A DNA stretch of 64,000 nt from Prevotella illustrans (GTDB lineage Bacteria; Bacteroidota; Bacteroidia; Bacteroidales; Bacteroidaceae). The stretch's first letter is position 1. Each line of letters starts with the position of its first letter. Position numbers and translations under genes: made by a program. A model generated the notes under the pieces. It worked only from the letters and a program-made list of their open reading frames with translations, ran no database searches and had not been told where the DNA came from. The DNA is taken from positions 1-64,000 of the forward strand of contig NZ_JAERMS010000003.1 of the NCBI RefSeq assembly GCF_017426725.1. Direction: 5' to 3'. Of this stretch, positions 46,172 to 54,814 are shown in pieces.

Positions 46172-47371
46172 ATGGTAAAATACGATTTTGATAAACTGAC
46201 AGAGCGTCGGGGCACCAATTCTTACAAGTGGGATGTGCTCGACGACGCGGATGTGCTGCCGATGTGGGTGGCTGATATGGACTTCGAGGTGGCTCCTGCC
46301 ATCACGAAAGCGTTGCAGGAGCGTGTGGTACAAGGCATTTTCGGCTATACGAAGGTGCCCGATAGCTATTATGAAGCCATCGTTGGCTGGTTCAAACGTC
46401 GTCACGACTGGACGATAGAGCGCGACTGGATTCTTTATACCACCGGTGTGGTGCCTGCGGTCAGCTGTACGCTCAAGGCATTGACGCTGCCGGGCGAGAA
46501 AGTTTTGTTGCAGACGCCGGCCTATAACTGCTTTTTCTCTTCGATAACCAACAGCGGTTGCCAGCTTGCGGAGAACGAGTTGATCTATGAGAACGGTACT
46601 TATCATATCGATTTCGATGATTTCGAGCGCAAGTGTGCCGACGAAAAGACGACTGTTTTTCTGCTTTGCAATCCTCATAATCCTGCCGGTAGGGTGTGGA
46701 AGCGTGAAGAGTTGGAGCGGATGAACGCCATCTGCCTGAAGCACGGTGTGAAAGTGGTGTCGGACGAGATACACTGCGAACTGGTCATGCCGGGCTTCCG
46801 GTTTGTTCCTTTTGCGTCGGTGTCGGACGCGTGTCGTGACAACTGCGTCGTTCTGAACTCACCATCGAAGTCTTTCAACATAGCGGGGCTACAGATAGCC
46901 AATATCATTTGTGCCGACAGGGCTGTGCGTCGCCGTATTGAAAGGGCTATTAATATCAATGAGGTGTGCGATGTCAATCCGTTTGGCGTGCTGGCCTTGC
47001 AAGCTGCTTACAATGAAGGCGGGGAGTGGTTGGACCAACTCAATGCTTACATTCATGGCAACTATGAACTCGTGAAAGAGTTTGTGGCAACGGAAATGCC
47101 GAAGTTGAAGGTGGTTAGAATGGAGGGAACCTACCTCATTTGGCTTGATGTGTTGGGGCTGGAATTTACTTCGGACGAACTGACGGCCAAACTCTTGAAG
47201 GAAGCTAAGGTGATGGTGAACAGCGGAACGATGTATGGGCAGCGTGCCGGTCAGGGCTTTATTCGCCTTAATATCGCCTGTCCGAGGGCGCGATTGCTCG
47301 AAGCTTTGAAGCGTATGGGTCGTTGTTTGGCCGAATACATGATAGATGAAGCGCACGGATGTCCGCTCTAA
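46172..47371 (+). CDS. MalY/PatB-type PLP-dependent C-S lyase
   Basis: A 399-aa fold-type I PLP enzyme of the MalY/PatB branch, which cleaves the C-S bond of cystathionine or cysteine conjugates. The PLP lysine is Lys233 in SPSKSFNIAGLQ, with Asp198 in VVSDEIH holding the ring nitrogen and the CNPHNPAGR motif at 166-174. MPMWVADMDFEVAPAI near residue 30 is specific for this branch. Use as cystathionine beta-lyase or cysteine desulfhydrase (H2S release) is inference. Confidence 0.9.
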   Translation: MVKYDFDKLTERRGTNSYKWDVLDDADVLPMWVADMDFEVAPAITKALQERVVQGIFGYTKVPDSYYEAIVGWFKRRHDWTIERDWILYTTGVVPAVSCTLKALTLPGEKVLLQTPAYNCFFSSITNSGCQLAENELIYENGTYHIDFDDFERKCADEKTTVFLLCNPHNPAGRVWKREELERMNAICLKHGVKVVSDEIHCELVMPGFRFVPFASVSDACRDNCVVLNSPSKSFNIAGLQIANIICADRAVRRRIERAININEVCDVNPFGVLALQAAYNEGGEWLDQLNAYIHGNYELVKEFVATEMPKLKVVRMEGTYLIWLDVLGLEFTSDELTAKLLKEAKVMVNSGTMYGQRAGQGFIRLNIACPRARLLEALKRMGRCLAEYMIDEAHGCPL

Positions 47372-47403
47372 CGGGAACCGATTTTTAGAAAAGAAAACAA
47401 TAA

Positions 47404-47453
47404 AAGCAAAGAGGCTGACAACGTATCATGACGCGTTGTCAGCCTCTTTGCTT
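47404..47453. terminator. Bidirectional 20-bp terminator hairpin
   Basis: A perfect 20-bp inverted repeat (47404-47423 with 47434-47453), 10-base loop, between two convergent genes. Its stem core AGAGGCTGA also occurs in the terminator of mdh at 49841. Confidence 0.95.
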
Positions 47454-47469
47454 GAATAGAATAAGGTGT

Positions 47470-49764
47470 TTAGAGCTGAGGCGTTCCCCAGTATTTCACC
47501 TGTACCTCTTTGCCTTGGGCATTGTAGACGTGCAACCGCAGCTGTCCGCCGTTGTGATCGAAGAATTTTACCTCGATGGGATGTAAACCGGCTTTCATCG
47601 CGTGTTGACCTATGATCTCGCGAGGAGAGTGCTCTCCGTCGTTGTCTACAACCATCTGATGGTCGATTTTCAGCGTACTGCCGTCGTCGGAAAGTAGCGC
47701 AAAGGTGTAGATACCATCCTCCGGCACCTGAATATAACCGGTGATGATAAGTCCGATATTGCCTTTCACGCTGTCGGGAATCATCACTCCATTTACAGTA
47801 TAGCAGCCGTTGACGGGCGCGGCTTCGATTCCGGCACAGTCGGCACCGGTGTATTCGTGCCATTCCGCACTGAGACCTTCTGACAAATCAGCCACTTCGA
47901 TAGCCTCGCTTGGCGTTTCCTTGCGGTAGGAAACTTTGACGAAAGCGTCCTTTCGACCATCGGTGGCAAACGAACGGAAGATAAAATCAGTGTTGCGGTC
48001 GATCTCGAAGGGGCCCGTATAGCGTTTAGAATGTTCGTTGGGCAGTGTTCCGTCGGTGGTATAGCGTATCACCGCCTGCGGATCTTGGCAGTTGACGCTG
48101 ACCGTTCCTCGGTCTCCCGTGAAGACATTGGTGGTGTGGAAGCCGGTCAGATCGGGCAGACGATAGGTGACGCCCAACTTCTGAAGGCGCGTGTAATGCT
48201 TGATGAGGCGGCAGTTGAAGTCCTCGAACTTCGCGTTCGCGGGCTTACCCCAACCCAATTCGGCCACGGCCAGCATGCGGGGGAATGCCATATACATCAT
48301 GCGGTTGCGCGATGGCACCCATTCTGTCCACAAATTACCCTGCACACCCAGTATAAGCGCTTTCTCAGTAGTCGTCAAATTGTCGGGTTGTGGGTTGAAA
48401 GCATAGAGGTTGATGAGCGATTTACCACCCTCATCGTAGTCTAAATAGAACGGAACGTTGGGCGTACAGATGAACTTATTGCCGTGACTGGTGGTCTGTT
48501 TCATGGCATTGGGTGCCCAAGTGCGCCACCACATGACGGTAGAAGTCGCGCCGAGGCCGCCTTCTATGATTTCATCCCAGCCGATCATGGTACGTCCGTG
48601 CTGGTTGAAGAACCGTTCCATCTCGTGATTGAACCACGATTGCAGTTGCGATTCGGTCTTCAACCGGTGCGATTCCATGCGTTTCTGGCAGTCGGGGCAC
48701 TGCTTCCAGTTCTTCATATCCACTTCGTCGCCGCCTATGTGTACGTATTCATAGGGGAAAAGGTCGAAAACCTCGCTCCATACATCCTTACAGAACTGTA
48801 GCATCTTATCCTTTCCGGGACACATCGGGGTTGTAAAGACGGTGCCCCAGCCGGTCTGTGGGAAGCACGAAAGGCCGTCGTAGTTGGCGATGGCAGCCAA
48901 ACTGTGGCCCGGCATGTCGATTTCGGGAATGACATCAATGCCCCGTATTTTGGCGTAGGCTACGATATCGCGCACCTGTGCCTGTGTATAGAAGCCGCCA
49001 TATTCCTGCTGCCCCTGCCCATTCGTGCGAATCTTGTCCGCGGGAAGATTGAAATCGGGATTGTCTTCGGCCACGGCCCGCCGCATGCAGACCGAGTCCT
49101 GGTTGTTGAACGTGCGCCAGCCGCCGCGTTGCGTGAGCAGAGGATATTTCTTTATTTCGATTCTCCAGCCTTGATCGTCGGTCAGGTGCCAGTGGAACTT
49201 GTCTATTTTATAGAGCGCCAGCACGTCGAGCAATTCTTTCACCTCGTCTACCGAGAAGAAATGGCGCGAGCAGTCGAGCTCCATTCCACGCCATTCGAAG
49301 CGGGGTTGGTCGGTAATGTTGACATAGGGTAGGGTCCATCGGCGGACGTCGACAGCCTGACGGGACTCGATGTCGTCGGGAAAAAGCTGGCGTAAGGTTG
49401 CTATTCCGTTAATGACGCCACGATAGTCGTTGCCCGTGATGGCCACGCCTTGCGCGTCAACACGCAACCGGTAGCCTCCGGCGGCACCCTGTCCGGTCAT
49501 GGAAAGGCGAATTCGGCCCTTGCCGTTGTTCTTTACCTTAACCTGACAGCCCGTCGGCCGGGCCAGCATGGCGGCCAGATAGTCGGCCGCGGGATGCAGT
49601 TGCGCGCTGCTACAGCCAATGGTGATTTGCCCGGAGGGTAGGGTGTAGGTGCCCGAAGCCCAGCTCACGCTGCTTGGAACGGGGATGATGGCCGGTTGTT
49701 GAGCCGCGGCTACCATGCCTAAAGCCAGCAGGCAGAGCGTGAAAAATGTTCGGATTGTTTTCAT
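47470..49764 (-). CDS. GH20 beta-N-acetylhexosaminidase with PA14 domain
   Basis: The 764-aa secreted enzyme (signal peptide MKTIRTFFTLCLLALGMVAAAQ) removes terminal GlcNAc or GalNAc from glycans. An N-terminal GH20b domain (about 22-150) precedes the TIM barrel with HWHLTDDQGW and the catalytic pair Asp346-Glu347 in HIGGDEVD. After about residue 545 comes a chitobiase C-terminal-like sandwich (YTTDGTLPNEHSKRYTGPF) and then a PA14 domain (about 630-760, with GYIQVPEDGIYTFALLSDDG), often glycan-binding. Host or mucin glycans are likely targets by inference. Confidence 0.95.
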   Translation of the reverse strand: MKTIRTFFTLCLLALGMVAAAQQPAIIPVPSSVSWASGTYTLPSGQITIGCSSAQLHPAADYLAAMLARPTGCQVKVKNNGKGRIRLSMTGQGAAGGYRLRVDAQGVAITGNDYRGVINGIATLRQLFPDDIESRQAVDVRRWTLPYVNITDQPRFEWRGMELDCSRHFFSVDEVKELLDVLALYKIDKFHWHLTDDQGWRIEIKKYPLLTQRGGWRTFNNQDSVCMRRAVAEDNPDFNLPADKIRTNGQGQQEYGGFYTQAQVRDIVAYAKIRGIDVIPEIDMPGHSLAAIANYDGLSCFPQTGWGTVFTTPMCPGKDKMLQFCKDVWSEVFDLFPYEYVHIGGDEVDMKNWKQCPDCQKRMESHRLKTESQLQSWFNHEMERFFNQHGRTMIGWDEIIEGGLGATSTVMWWRTWAPNAMKQTTSHGNKFICTPNVPFYLDYDEGGKSLINLYAFNPQPDNLTTTEKALILGVQGNLWTEWVPSRNRMMYMAFPRMLAVAELGWGKPANAKFEDFNCRLIKHYTRLQKLGVTYRLPDLTGFHTTNVFTGDRGTVSVNCQDPQAVIRYTTDGTLPNEHSKRYTGPFEIDRNTDFIFRSFATDGRKDAFVKVSYRKETPSEAIEVADLSEGLSAEWHEYTGADCAGIEAAPVNGCYTVNGVMIPDSVKGNIGLIITGYIQVPEDGIYTFALLSDDGSTLKIDHQMVVDNDGEHSPREIIGQHAMKAGLHPIEVKFFDHNGGQLRLHVYNAQGKEVQVKYWGTPQL

Positions 49765-49792
49765 TTAGAGTCTATTTGATGGATTGTTGCCA

Positions 49793-49823
49793 CAAAAGTA
49801 CGGTTTATTTTGCTTATTTCCAA
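49793..49823 (-). promoter_or_regulatory. Promoter of the GH20 gene
   Basis: The minus strand has TACTTTTG at 49800-49793 and a TTG at 49823-49821, 20 bases upstream, a good Bacteroidetes promoter match. Confidence 0.6.
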
Positions 49824-49840
49824 CCGATTGGAGCAAAAAG

Positions 49841-49873
49841 AAGAGGCTGAACCTTCAACGGATTCAGCCTCTT
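49841..49873 (-). terminator. Terminator of mdh
   Basis: A perfect 11-bp stem (49841-49851 with 49863-49873) with an 11-base loop. On the minus strand it is followed by CTTTTTG. It is 28 bases past the mdh stop. Confidence 0.9.
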
Positions 49874-49900
49874 GCTTATCATTGTGTTTGATAGAGCTGC

Positions 49901-50893
49901 TTAGAGATTGGGATTCATTTCCTTCCACTGGTCAACCGGAGGAACGATTCCGAGCGCGACAATCTCGTCGCGCATCTTGCAAAGGTGCTCGTAAGACTTC
50001 TGCAAACCGGCCAGTTCCTCTTCGGTTCCTGTAGGCTCCGTGAAGTGGACACCCGTCTTGTCGATGGTCGTCGGCATAGCCATCATGACGTTTTTGAAGC
50101 CCAGCTTTTCGTTGCAAACATAGCAACCTGCGGGCAAGGTGAACGTTGCGCCACCCATGGCAGCCTCGATCATCTTCACGGCGTTATAGGCCGGACTTTG
50201 GAAAGAGCTGCGACCGCGCAGTTTGATGATGTTGGAACCGCCCTGAACAGTGTGGTGTTTAATTTCTTCCCAACGCTCGTCGCTGAGGCCCATCTCTGCC
50301 AATGGCTTACCGTCAACCTTCACCTGCGAGGCGAAAACAGCCATCTGCTCGCCGTGGCCACCGTAAGTGTGGGCACCGGTAACCGTGTCCTGTTGTACGC
50401 CGAACTCTTCAGCCAAAGCCTGTTGTAGGCGGGTAGAGTCGAGAGCGGCCAACGAAGTCAGCTGGTTGGGCTTCAAACCGGAGTGAATCAAGGTGGTGAG
50501 AGCGGTAACATCGGCCGGGTTGAAGATCACAACCACGTGCTCTACTTCGGGGCAATACTTCTTGATGTTGTCACCAAACTCGGCGGCAATCTTACAGTTA
50601 CCTTTCAACAGGTCTTCACGAGTCATGCCTTCCTTGCGAGGAGCGCCACCCGAAGAGATGATATACTTGGCACCCGTGAACGCCTTTTCAGGGTCAGTGG
50701 TCCAGCTGAGCTTAGCGCCCGGGAACGCGCATTGTGCCATCTCGTCGTAAACGCCGTGCACACCCGGCTCAAAGATATCGTAGAGACAAATGTTGGGAGT
50801 AAGACCGAGCATTAAGGCGCTCTGTACCATGTTGGAACCGATCATGCCGCCTGCGCCGACGATGACCAGTTTGTCATTCGTTAAATAATTCAT
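49901..50893 (-). CDS. mdh: Malate dehydrogenase
   Basis: A 330-aa NAD(P)-dependent enzyme that interconverts malate and oxaloacetate, part of the reductive branch used by succinate-producing Bacteroidales. The Rossmann motif GAGGMIGSNM is at residues 13-22, the SSGGAPRKEGMTR loop near 80-92 contacts substrate, and the proton relay His is in GAHTYGGHGEQM (about 173-184). Length is normal for the Bacteroidales form. Own promoter and terminator. Confidence 0.95.
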   Translation of the reverse strand: MNYLTNDKLVIVGAGGMIGSNMVQSALMLGLTPNICLYDIFEPGVHGVYDEMAQCAFPGAKLSWTTDPEKAFTGAKYIISSGGAPRKEGMTREDLLKGNCKIAAEFGDNIKKYCPEVEHVVVIFNPADVTALTTLIHSGLKPNQLTSLAALDSTRLQQALAEEFGVQQDTVTGAHTYGGHGEQMAVFASQVKVDGKPLAEMGLSDERWEEIKHHTVQGGSNIIKLRGRSSFQSPAYNAVKMIEAAMGGATFTLPAGCYVCNEKLGFKNVMMAMPTTIDKTGVHFTEPTGTEEELAGLQKSYEHLCKMRDEIVALGIVPPVDQWKEMNPNL

Positions 50894-51041
50894 AACTGTA
50901 AACTTATTATTAATTTAAATATGTATGGATGCACAAACAGCGTTGAAACGAAATCTTTAGGTTTCGATTCTTTTGTAAAGATAGTGCCAGTGAGCGCAAT
51001 GAAAGCTTGCTTTCAAATTGCCGAGCGCCGCCTATCTTCTG

Positions 51042-51049
51042 CAAAGATA
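51042..51049 (-). promoter_or_regulatory. Promoter -7 box for mdh
   Basis: The minus strand reads TATCTTTG, 149 bases before the ATG, implying a long leader. A related TATCTTTA lies nearer (about 50975) and could be an alternative. Confidence 0.45.
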
Positions 51050-51088
51050 ATAAAAAAAGCGTATCGTTTTCATTTATGCCGTCTTTAA

Positions 51089-51120
51089 TTTGTTGTTAAT
51101 TCTTAAAAAGAATATCTTTG
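51089..51120 (+). promoter_or_regulatory. Promoter of pepP
   Basis: TTTG at 51089-51092 and TATCTTTG at 51113-51120 are separated by 20 bases, a full consensus match, 24 bases before the ATG. Confidence 0.8.
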
Positions 51121-51144
51121 TAAAGTCTATATTACAAAATAAAG

Positions 51145-52944
51145 ATGAAAGAGCAAATACGTCAACGATTGGCAGCCCTGCGCTCACTGATGAGCCGCGA
51201 AAAGATGGCTGCGTTTATTTTTCCCAGTACAGACGCGCATAACAGCGAATATGTGGCCGACCATTGGAAGATCCGCGAGTGGATTTCGGGTTTCGACGGC
51301 TCAGCCGGCACCGTTGTCGTGACGATGAATGAGGCCGCTCTATGGACCGATTCGCGCTATTTTCTGGCTGCCGAAAAGCAGTTGGAGGGCACGGGAATCG
51401 TGCTGATGCGCCTGAAAATGCCCGGTACGCCCACCATTGCCGAATGGCTGGGACGGGTCTTGGCCGACTCCGAGAGCAAGGAAGTGGGGTTAGACGGATG
51501 GGTGAACAGCGCCGCCGAGGTAGACGCGCTTACGCAAGAGCTGCGCAAACAAGGCGGACTGACCCTGCGTGTGAACCTCGACCCGATGCGGACGCTGTGG
51601 ATCGATAGGCCGCCCATCCCGCAAAATCCTGTCGAGGTGCAGCCCATAGAGCTGGCCGGCGAAACCGCCGCGTCCAAACTAGCGCGCGTACGCGAGGCGC
51701 TGCGTGCGCAACACTGCGACGGCATGCTCATGTCGGCCCTCGACGACATCGCATGGACGCTCAACCTGCGTGGCACCGACGTGCATTGCAACCCCGTCTT
51801 CGTGGCCTATCTCGTGGTGGAACCCGAACGGACGACTCTCTTTGTGCAGCCCGAGAAGCTGACGGATGAGGTAAGGGATTACCTGACGACACAGGGCGTG
51901 GCGGTAAGAGACTACAGCGACGTGGCCGACTACCTGCGGCACGACTATTTCGCCTACAACATCCTGATGGATGAGAACGAAACCAACAGCTATCTGATGG
52001 CCTGTATGAAGGACAACCGGGCGCAGGTGGTGCGACGGCCGTCGCCCGTTCCGCAGATGAAAGCCGTGAAGAACGAAGCCGAAATCGACGGTTTCCGGCG
52101 AGCCATGACCCGTGACGGCGTGGCCATGGTGAAGTTTCTGAAATGGCTGCGCCCTGCCGTTGAGGCCGGAGACGTGACCGAAATGACCGTCGCCGATAAG
52201 CTGCTGGCCCTGCGCAGGGAACAACCGCTCTTCCGAGATATATCCTTCGACACGATAGCGGGCTACGCGGCCCACGGTGCCATCGTGCATTACGAGGCTA
52301 CACCGCAGACCGACGTGGCGTTGAAGCCTTGCGGGTTCGTGCTTATCGACAGTGGAGCGCAGTATCAAGATGGCACCACCGACATCACTCGTACCGTGGC
52401 CTTGGGGCCCGTGACCGAGGAAGAGAAACGTGTCTATACGCTCGTGCTGAAAGGTCATATACAACTGGAGTTGGCCAAGTTTCCCGAGAACGTCAGCGGC
52501 ACGCAGCTCGACGCCCTGGCCCGTGAGGCGATGTGGCGAGAGGGGATGAACTATCTCCACGGTACGGGCCATGGCGTGGGAAGTTATCTCAACGTGCACG
52601 AAGGCCCGCACCAGATCCGGATGGAGTACAAACCGGCGCCATTGCGGGCCGGTATGACCGTGACCGACGAACCGGGAATCTATTTGGCCGGCCGTTTCGG
52701 CGTGCGCATCGAGAATACTTTGCTCATTTGCCCCTATCTGGAAACCGAGTTCGGCCGTTTTCTCCAAATGGAATCGCTCACCCTTTGTCCCATTGATACG
52801 GTCCCCATTGCCCGCGAACTGCTGACCGACGAGGAAATAGCGTGGCTCAACGACTACCATCAGCTCGTCTACGACCGCCTCTCGCCGTTGCTCAATGCCG
52901 ATGAACAGGCTTGGCTGCGCGAAGCTACCCAGCCGTTGGCGTGA
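51145..52944 (+). CDS. pepP: M24 Xaa-Pro aminopeptidase
   Basis: The 599-aa cytosolic enzyme removes an N-terminal residue that precedes proline. It has two creatinase N-terminal-like domains (about 1-310) and a C-terminal pita-bread domain. The metal ligands are Asp in DSGAQYQDGTTD (two Asp), His in GTGHGVGSYLNVHEG, and Glu in TDEPGIY and RIENTL, all present between about 410 and 535. The three-domain length matches the larger APP1-like aminopeptidase P. Confidence 0.94.
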   Translation: MKEQIRQRLAALRSLMSREKMAAFIFPSTDAHNSEYVADHWKIREWISGFDGSAGTVVVTMNEAALWTDSRYFLAAEKQLEGTGIVLMRLKMPGTPTIAEWLGRVLADSESKEVGLDGWVNSAAEVDALTQELRKQGGLTLRVNLDPMRTLWIDRPPIPQNPVEVQPIELAGETAASKLARVREALRAQHCDGMLMSALDDIAWTLNLRGTDVHCNPVFVAYLVVEPERTTLFVQPEKLTDEVRDYLTTQGVAVRDYSDVADYLRHDYFAYNILMDENETNSYLMACMKDNRAQVVRRPSPVPQMKAVKNEAEIDGFRRAMTRDGVAMVKFLKWLRPAVEAGDVTEMTVADKLLALRREQPLFRDISFDTIAGYAAHGAIVHYEATPQTDVALKPCGFVLIDSGAQYQDGTTDITRTVALGPVTEEEKRVYTLVLKGHIQLELAKFPENVSGTQLDALAREAMWREGMNYLHGTGHGVGSYLNVHEGPHQIRMEYKPAPLRAGMTVTDEPGIYLAGRFGVRIENTLLICPYLETEFGRFLQMESLTLCPIDTVPIARELLTDEEIAWLNDYHQLVYDRLSPLLNADEQAWLREATQPLA

Positions 52945-52946
52945 AC

Positions 52947-53012
52947 AGATGACAGCTTCAGGCCGGTGCGTTGTCCGGACCGGAAAAGTGTTAAAGACTG
53001 TCATCTTTTTTG
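52947..53012 (+). terminator. First terminator after pepP
   Basis: A perfect 9-bp stem (52947-52955 with 52998-53006) with an inner CCGG-type pairing in the loop, followed directly by a T-run at 53006-53011, beginning 2 bases after the stop. Confidence 0.8.
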
Positions 53013-53030
53013 ACATCATCTCCCAAATGA

Positions 53031-53090
53031 CGCTCTTATTTTCGTTCAAGTCCATCCTTTGTCGGTTTTAAACGAAAATAAGGGCGTTTT
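53031..53090 (+). terminator. Second, 16-bp hairpin after pepP
   Basis: A 16-bp stem with one G-T pair (53031-53046 with 53071-53086), 24-base loop, then TTTTG. It lies 19 bases after the first terminator, and starts the repeat locus D region. Confidence 0.8.
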
Positions 53091-53097
53091 GTTATAT

Positions 53098-53290
53098 TGT
53101 TGATAATCAGCTTGTTGAGTGCGTATTTTTGTAAAATGACAGTGTTTGCTGTCAGCAAAATGCCTGTTTTTGGCCTCCATTTGCAGCTCTTTTGCAACGC
53201 AAAAGGGCTGCTTTGACTTGCTCATCGCTGTGCTTTTAGCTCCTGAAAGCATAGCTTTGACAATTTTAGGAGCGTTTTCTATGCTTTTCA
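53098..53290. repeat. Intergenic repeat locus D (GCATAGC family)
   Basis: In the 690-base gap between pepP and rpsU. It has a TTGATAATCAGC box near 53100-53111, AAAGGGCTGCTTT at 53202-53214 (shared with locus C), the core AAAGCATAGC at 53246-53255 and degenerate relatives such as GCTGTGCTTT and CTATGCTTTT. Beyond it, 53300-53510 holds no supported gene; a 7-bp GGAAGTG/CACTTCC repeat lies at 53441-53456. Confidence 0.7.
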
Positions 53291-53513
53291 AAGCTGATAT
53301 ATCGGTTTTTGAAAGCTATTTGCGTGTCTGTTCAAGTGTTAAGAAACGCTCCGCTTTCTTTACATCGTTTGACGTATATATCGTTTTGTCTTGACCGTTG
53401 GGGAATAAATAACCTGCTGTTGTAAGGAGAAAAAACGTAAGGAAGTGGACACTTCCCGCTTCATGAAGAACTGACATATATTATAATTAAGGAGAAGGAA
53501 ATTGGCTAAATAA

Positions 53514-53545
53514 TTTGGTAATTGCTTAAAAATCATGTAACTTTG
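53514..53545 (+). promoter_or_regulatory. Promoter of rpsU
   Basis: TTTG at 53514-53517, 20 bases, then TAACTTTG at 53538-53545, followed by CAGCC. A full consensus promoter with a leader of about 85 bases, likely driving rpsU-xerC-hpf. Confidence 0.85.
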
Positions 53546-53634
53546 CAGCCGCTTATCGTGGTATTGTGTCCGATTTGGGGCTAACCGGTTGAGCTTTAGG
53601 TAAATAAATAACAATTTTAAATTCAAAACGAAAA

Positions 53635-53826
53635 ATGATTATTGTACCCGTAAAAGATGGTGAAAACATCGAGAGAGCTCTCAAGAAGTTCAAGAGAAAA
53701 TTCGAAAAGACAGGTGTTGTAAAGGAGCTTCGCGCTCGTCAGCAGTACAACAAGCCGTCGGTCTTGAAGAGACTCAAGATGGAGCATGCCATTTACGTGC
53801 AGCAGTTGCGCACGAACGAGGAATAA
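53635..53826 (+). CDS. rpsU: 30S ribosomal protein S21
   Basis: S21 binds near the anti-Shine-Dalgarno end of 16S rRNA. The 63-aa protein (MIIVPVKDGENIERALKKFKRKFEKTG...) is a typical short Bacteroidetes S21 with a basic centre. In Bacteroidetes, S21 and neighbours help hide the anti-SD sequence, which fits the scarcity of SD sequences here (established for the group, not shown by this sequence). Confidence 0.96.
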   Translation: MIIVPVKDGENIERALKKFKRKFEKTGVVKELRARQQYNKPSVLKRLKMEHAIYVQQLRTNEE

Positions 53827-53906
53827 TTGCGTAAATTCCCGTTAAAAGTTTGGTAGTTTAAAATTATTTCCGTATATTCGTTGCCAAAAGAAAGTCTTAG
53901 CAACGC

Positions 53907-54791
53907 ATGATGACGATAGCAGATTTTTTGAACTACTTGCAGTATGAGCGCAATCGCTCGGTGCTGACAGTAAAAAGCTATACGGAGGATTTGAGTGCCT
54001 TCGAAGCCTATTTCAAGAATTTGAGTGGTCATCTCTCTTGGGAGTCGGTCGACTCTGATGTGATCCGTGACTGGATGGAGAGCATGATAGATAAGGGGAA
54101 TAGTGCAACCTCAGTAAACAGACGTCTGAGCGCATTACGTTCCTTTTATCGTTTTGCCCTTTCGCGAGGATGGGTCGAAAAAGACCCGGCAAGGCAAGTG
54201 AGCAGTCCGAAAAAGGAGAAGCCTTTGCCGCAATTCGTGAAAGAAAATGATATCGACCGACTTTTGGAGCCGTCAATGTGGGGAGATTCTTATAAGGATG
54301 TACGCGCGCGTACTATTATAATGCTCTTCTACGAAACCGGTATTCGCCTTTCGGAGCTTACGGGCTTGGATAATTCCGCGGTGGATTTTATCAACAGGCA
54401 GATAAAGGTGACGGGCAAAAGAAATAAACAACGTATCGTTCCTTTTGGCGAAGAGCTTGATCGGCAGCTGAAAGCCTATATGAAACTTCGTGAAGAGAAG
54501 ATTGTCGGCGACAGACAGGCGCTTTTCCTGACGGAGAAAGGAGAACGCATGACGGCTGTGCAGGTCAGGTATGAAGTTCAGAAAAACTTGGAACGGACGT
54601 GTACGTTGAAGAAACGTACGCCCCATGTGCTAAGACATTCCTTTGCCACGGCGATGTTGAACCATCGCGCCGGTTTGGAAAGCGTGAAGAAGCTGCTCGG
54701 ACATGAAAGTCTCTCTACGACGGAGATTTATACACACACAACTTTTGAGCAGTTGAAACAAGTTTATACTGAAGCCCATCCCAGGGCGTAA
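53907..54791 (+). CDS. xerC: Tyrosine recombinase, XerC/XerD type
   Basis: A 294-aa integrase-family recombinase expected to resolve chromosome dimers at dif. An N-terminal SAM-like core-binding domain (about 1-85) is followed by the catalytic domain with Arg147, Lys171, His240, Arg243, His266 and nucleophile Tyr275, all in place. No dif-like site was identified. It is the chromosomal type rather than a mobile integrase: it lies between rpsU and hpf, a position kept in related genomes. XerC or XerD cannot be told apart with certainty. Confidence 0.9.
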   Translation: MMTIADFLNYLQYERNRSVLTVKSYTEDLSAFEAYFKNLSGHLSWESVDSDVIRDWMESMIDKGNSATSVNRRLSALRSFYRFALSRGWVEKDPARQVSSPKKEKPLPQFVKENDIDRLLEPSMWGDSYKDVRARTIIMLFYETGIRLSELTGLDNSAVDFINRQIKVTGKRNKQRIVPFGEELDRQLKAYMKLREEKIVGDRQALFLTEKGERMTAVQVRYEVQKNLERTCTLKKRTPHVLRHSFATAMLNHRAGLESVKKLLGHESLSTTEIYTHTTFEQLKQVYTEAHPRA

Positions 54792-54814
54792 CCTTATTAA
54801 AATTGGAGGTCACT

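Noticed and set aside
53907-54791. Xer-type recombinase as a sign of an integrated element
   Set aside because: It sits between rpsU and hpf in a conserved housekeeping order. No attachment-site duplication, phage or transfer genes were seen, and the nearby tRNA genes appear intact.
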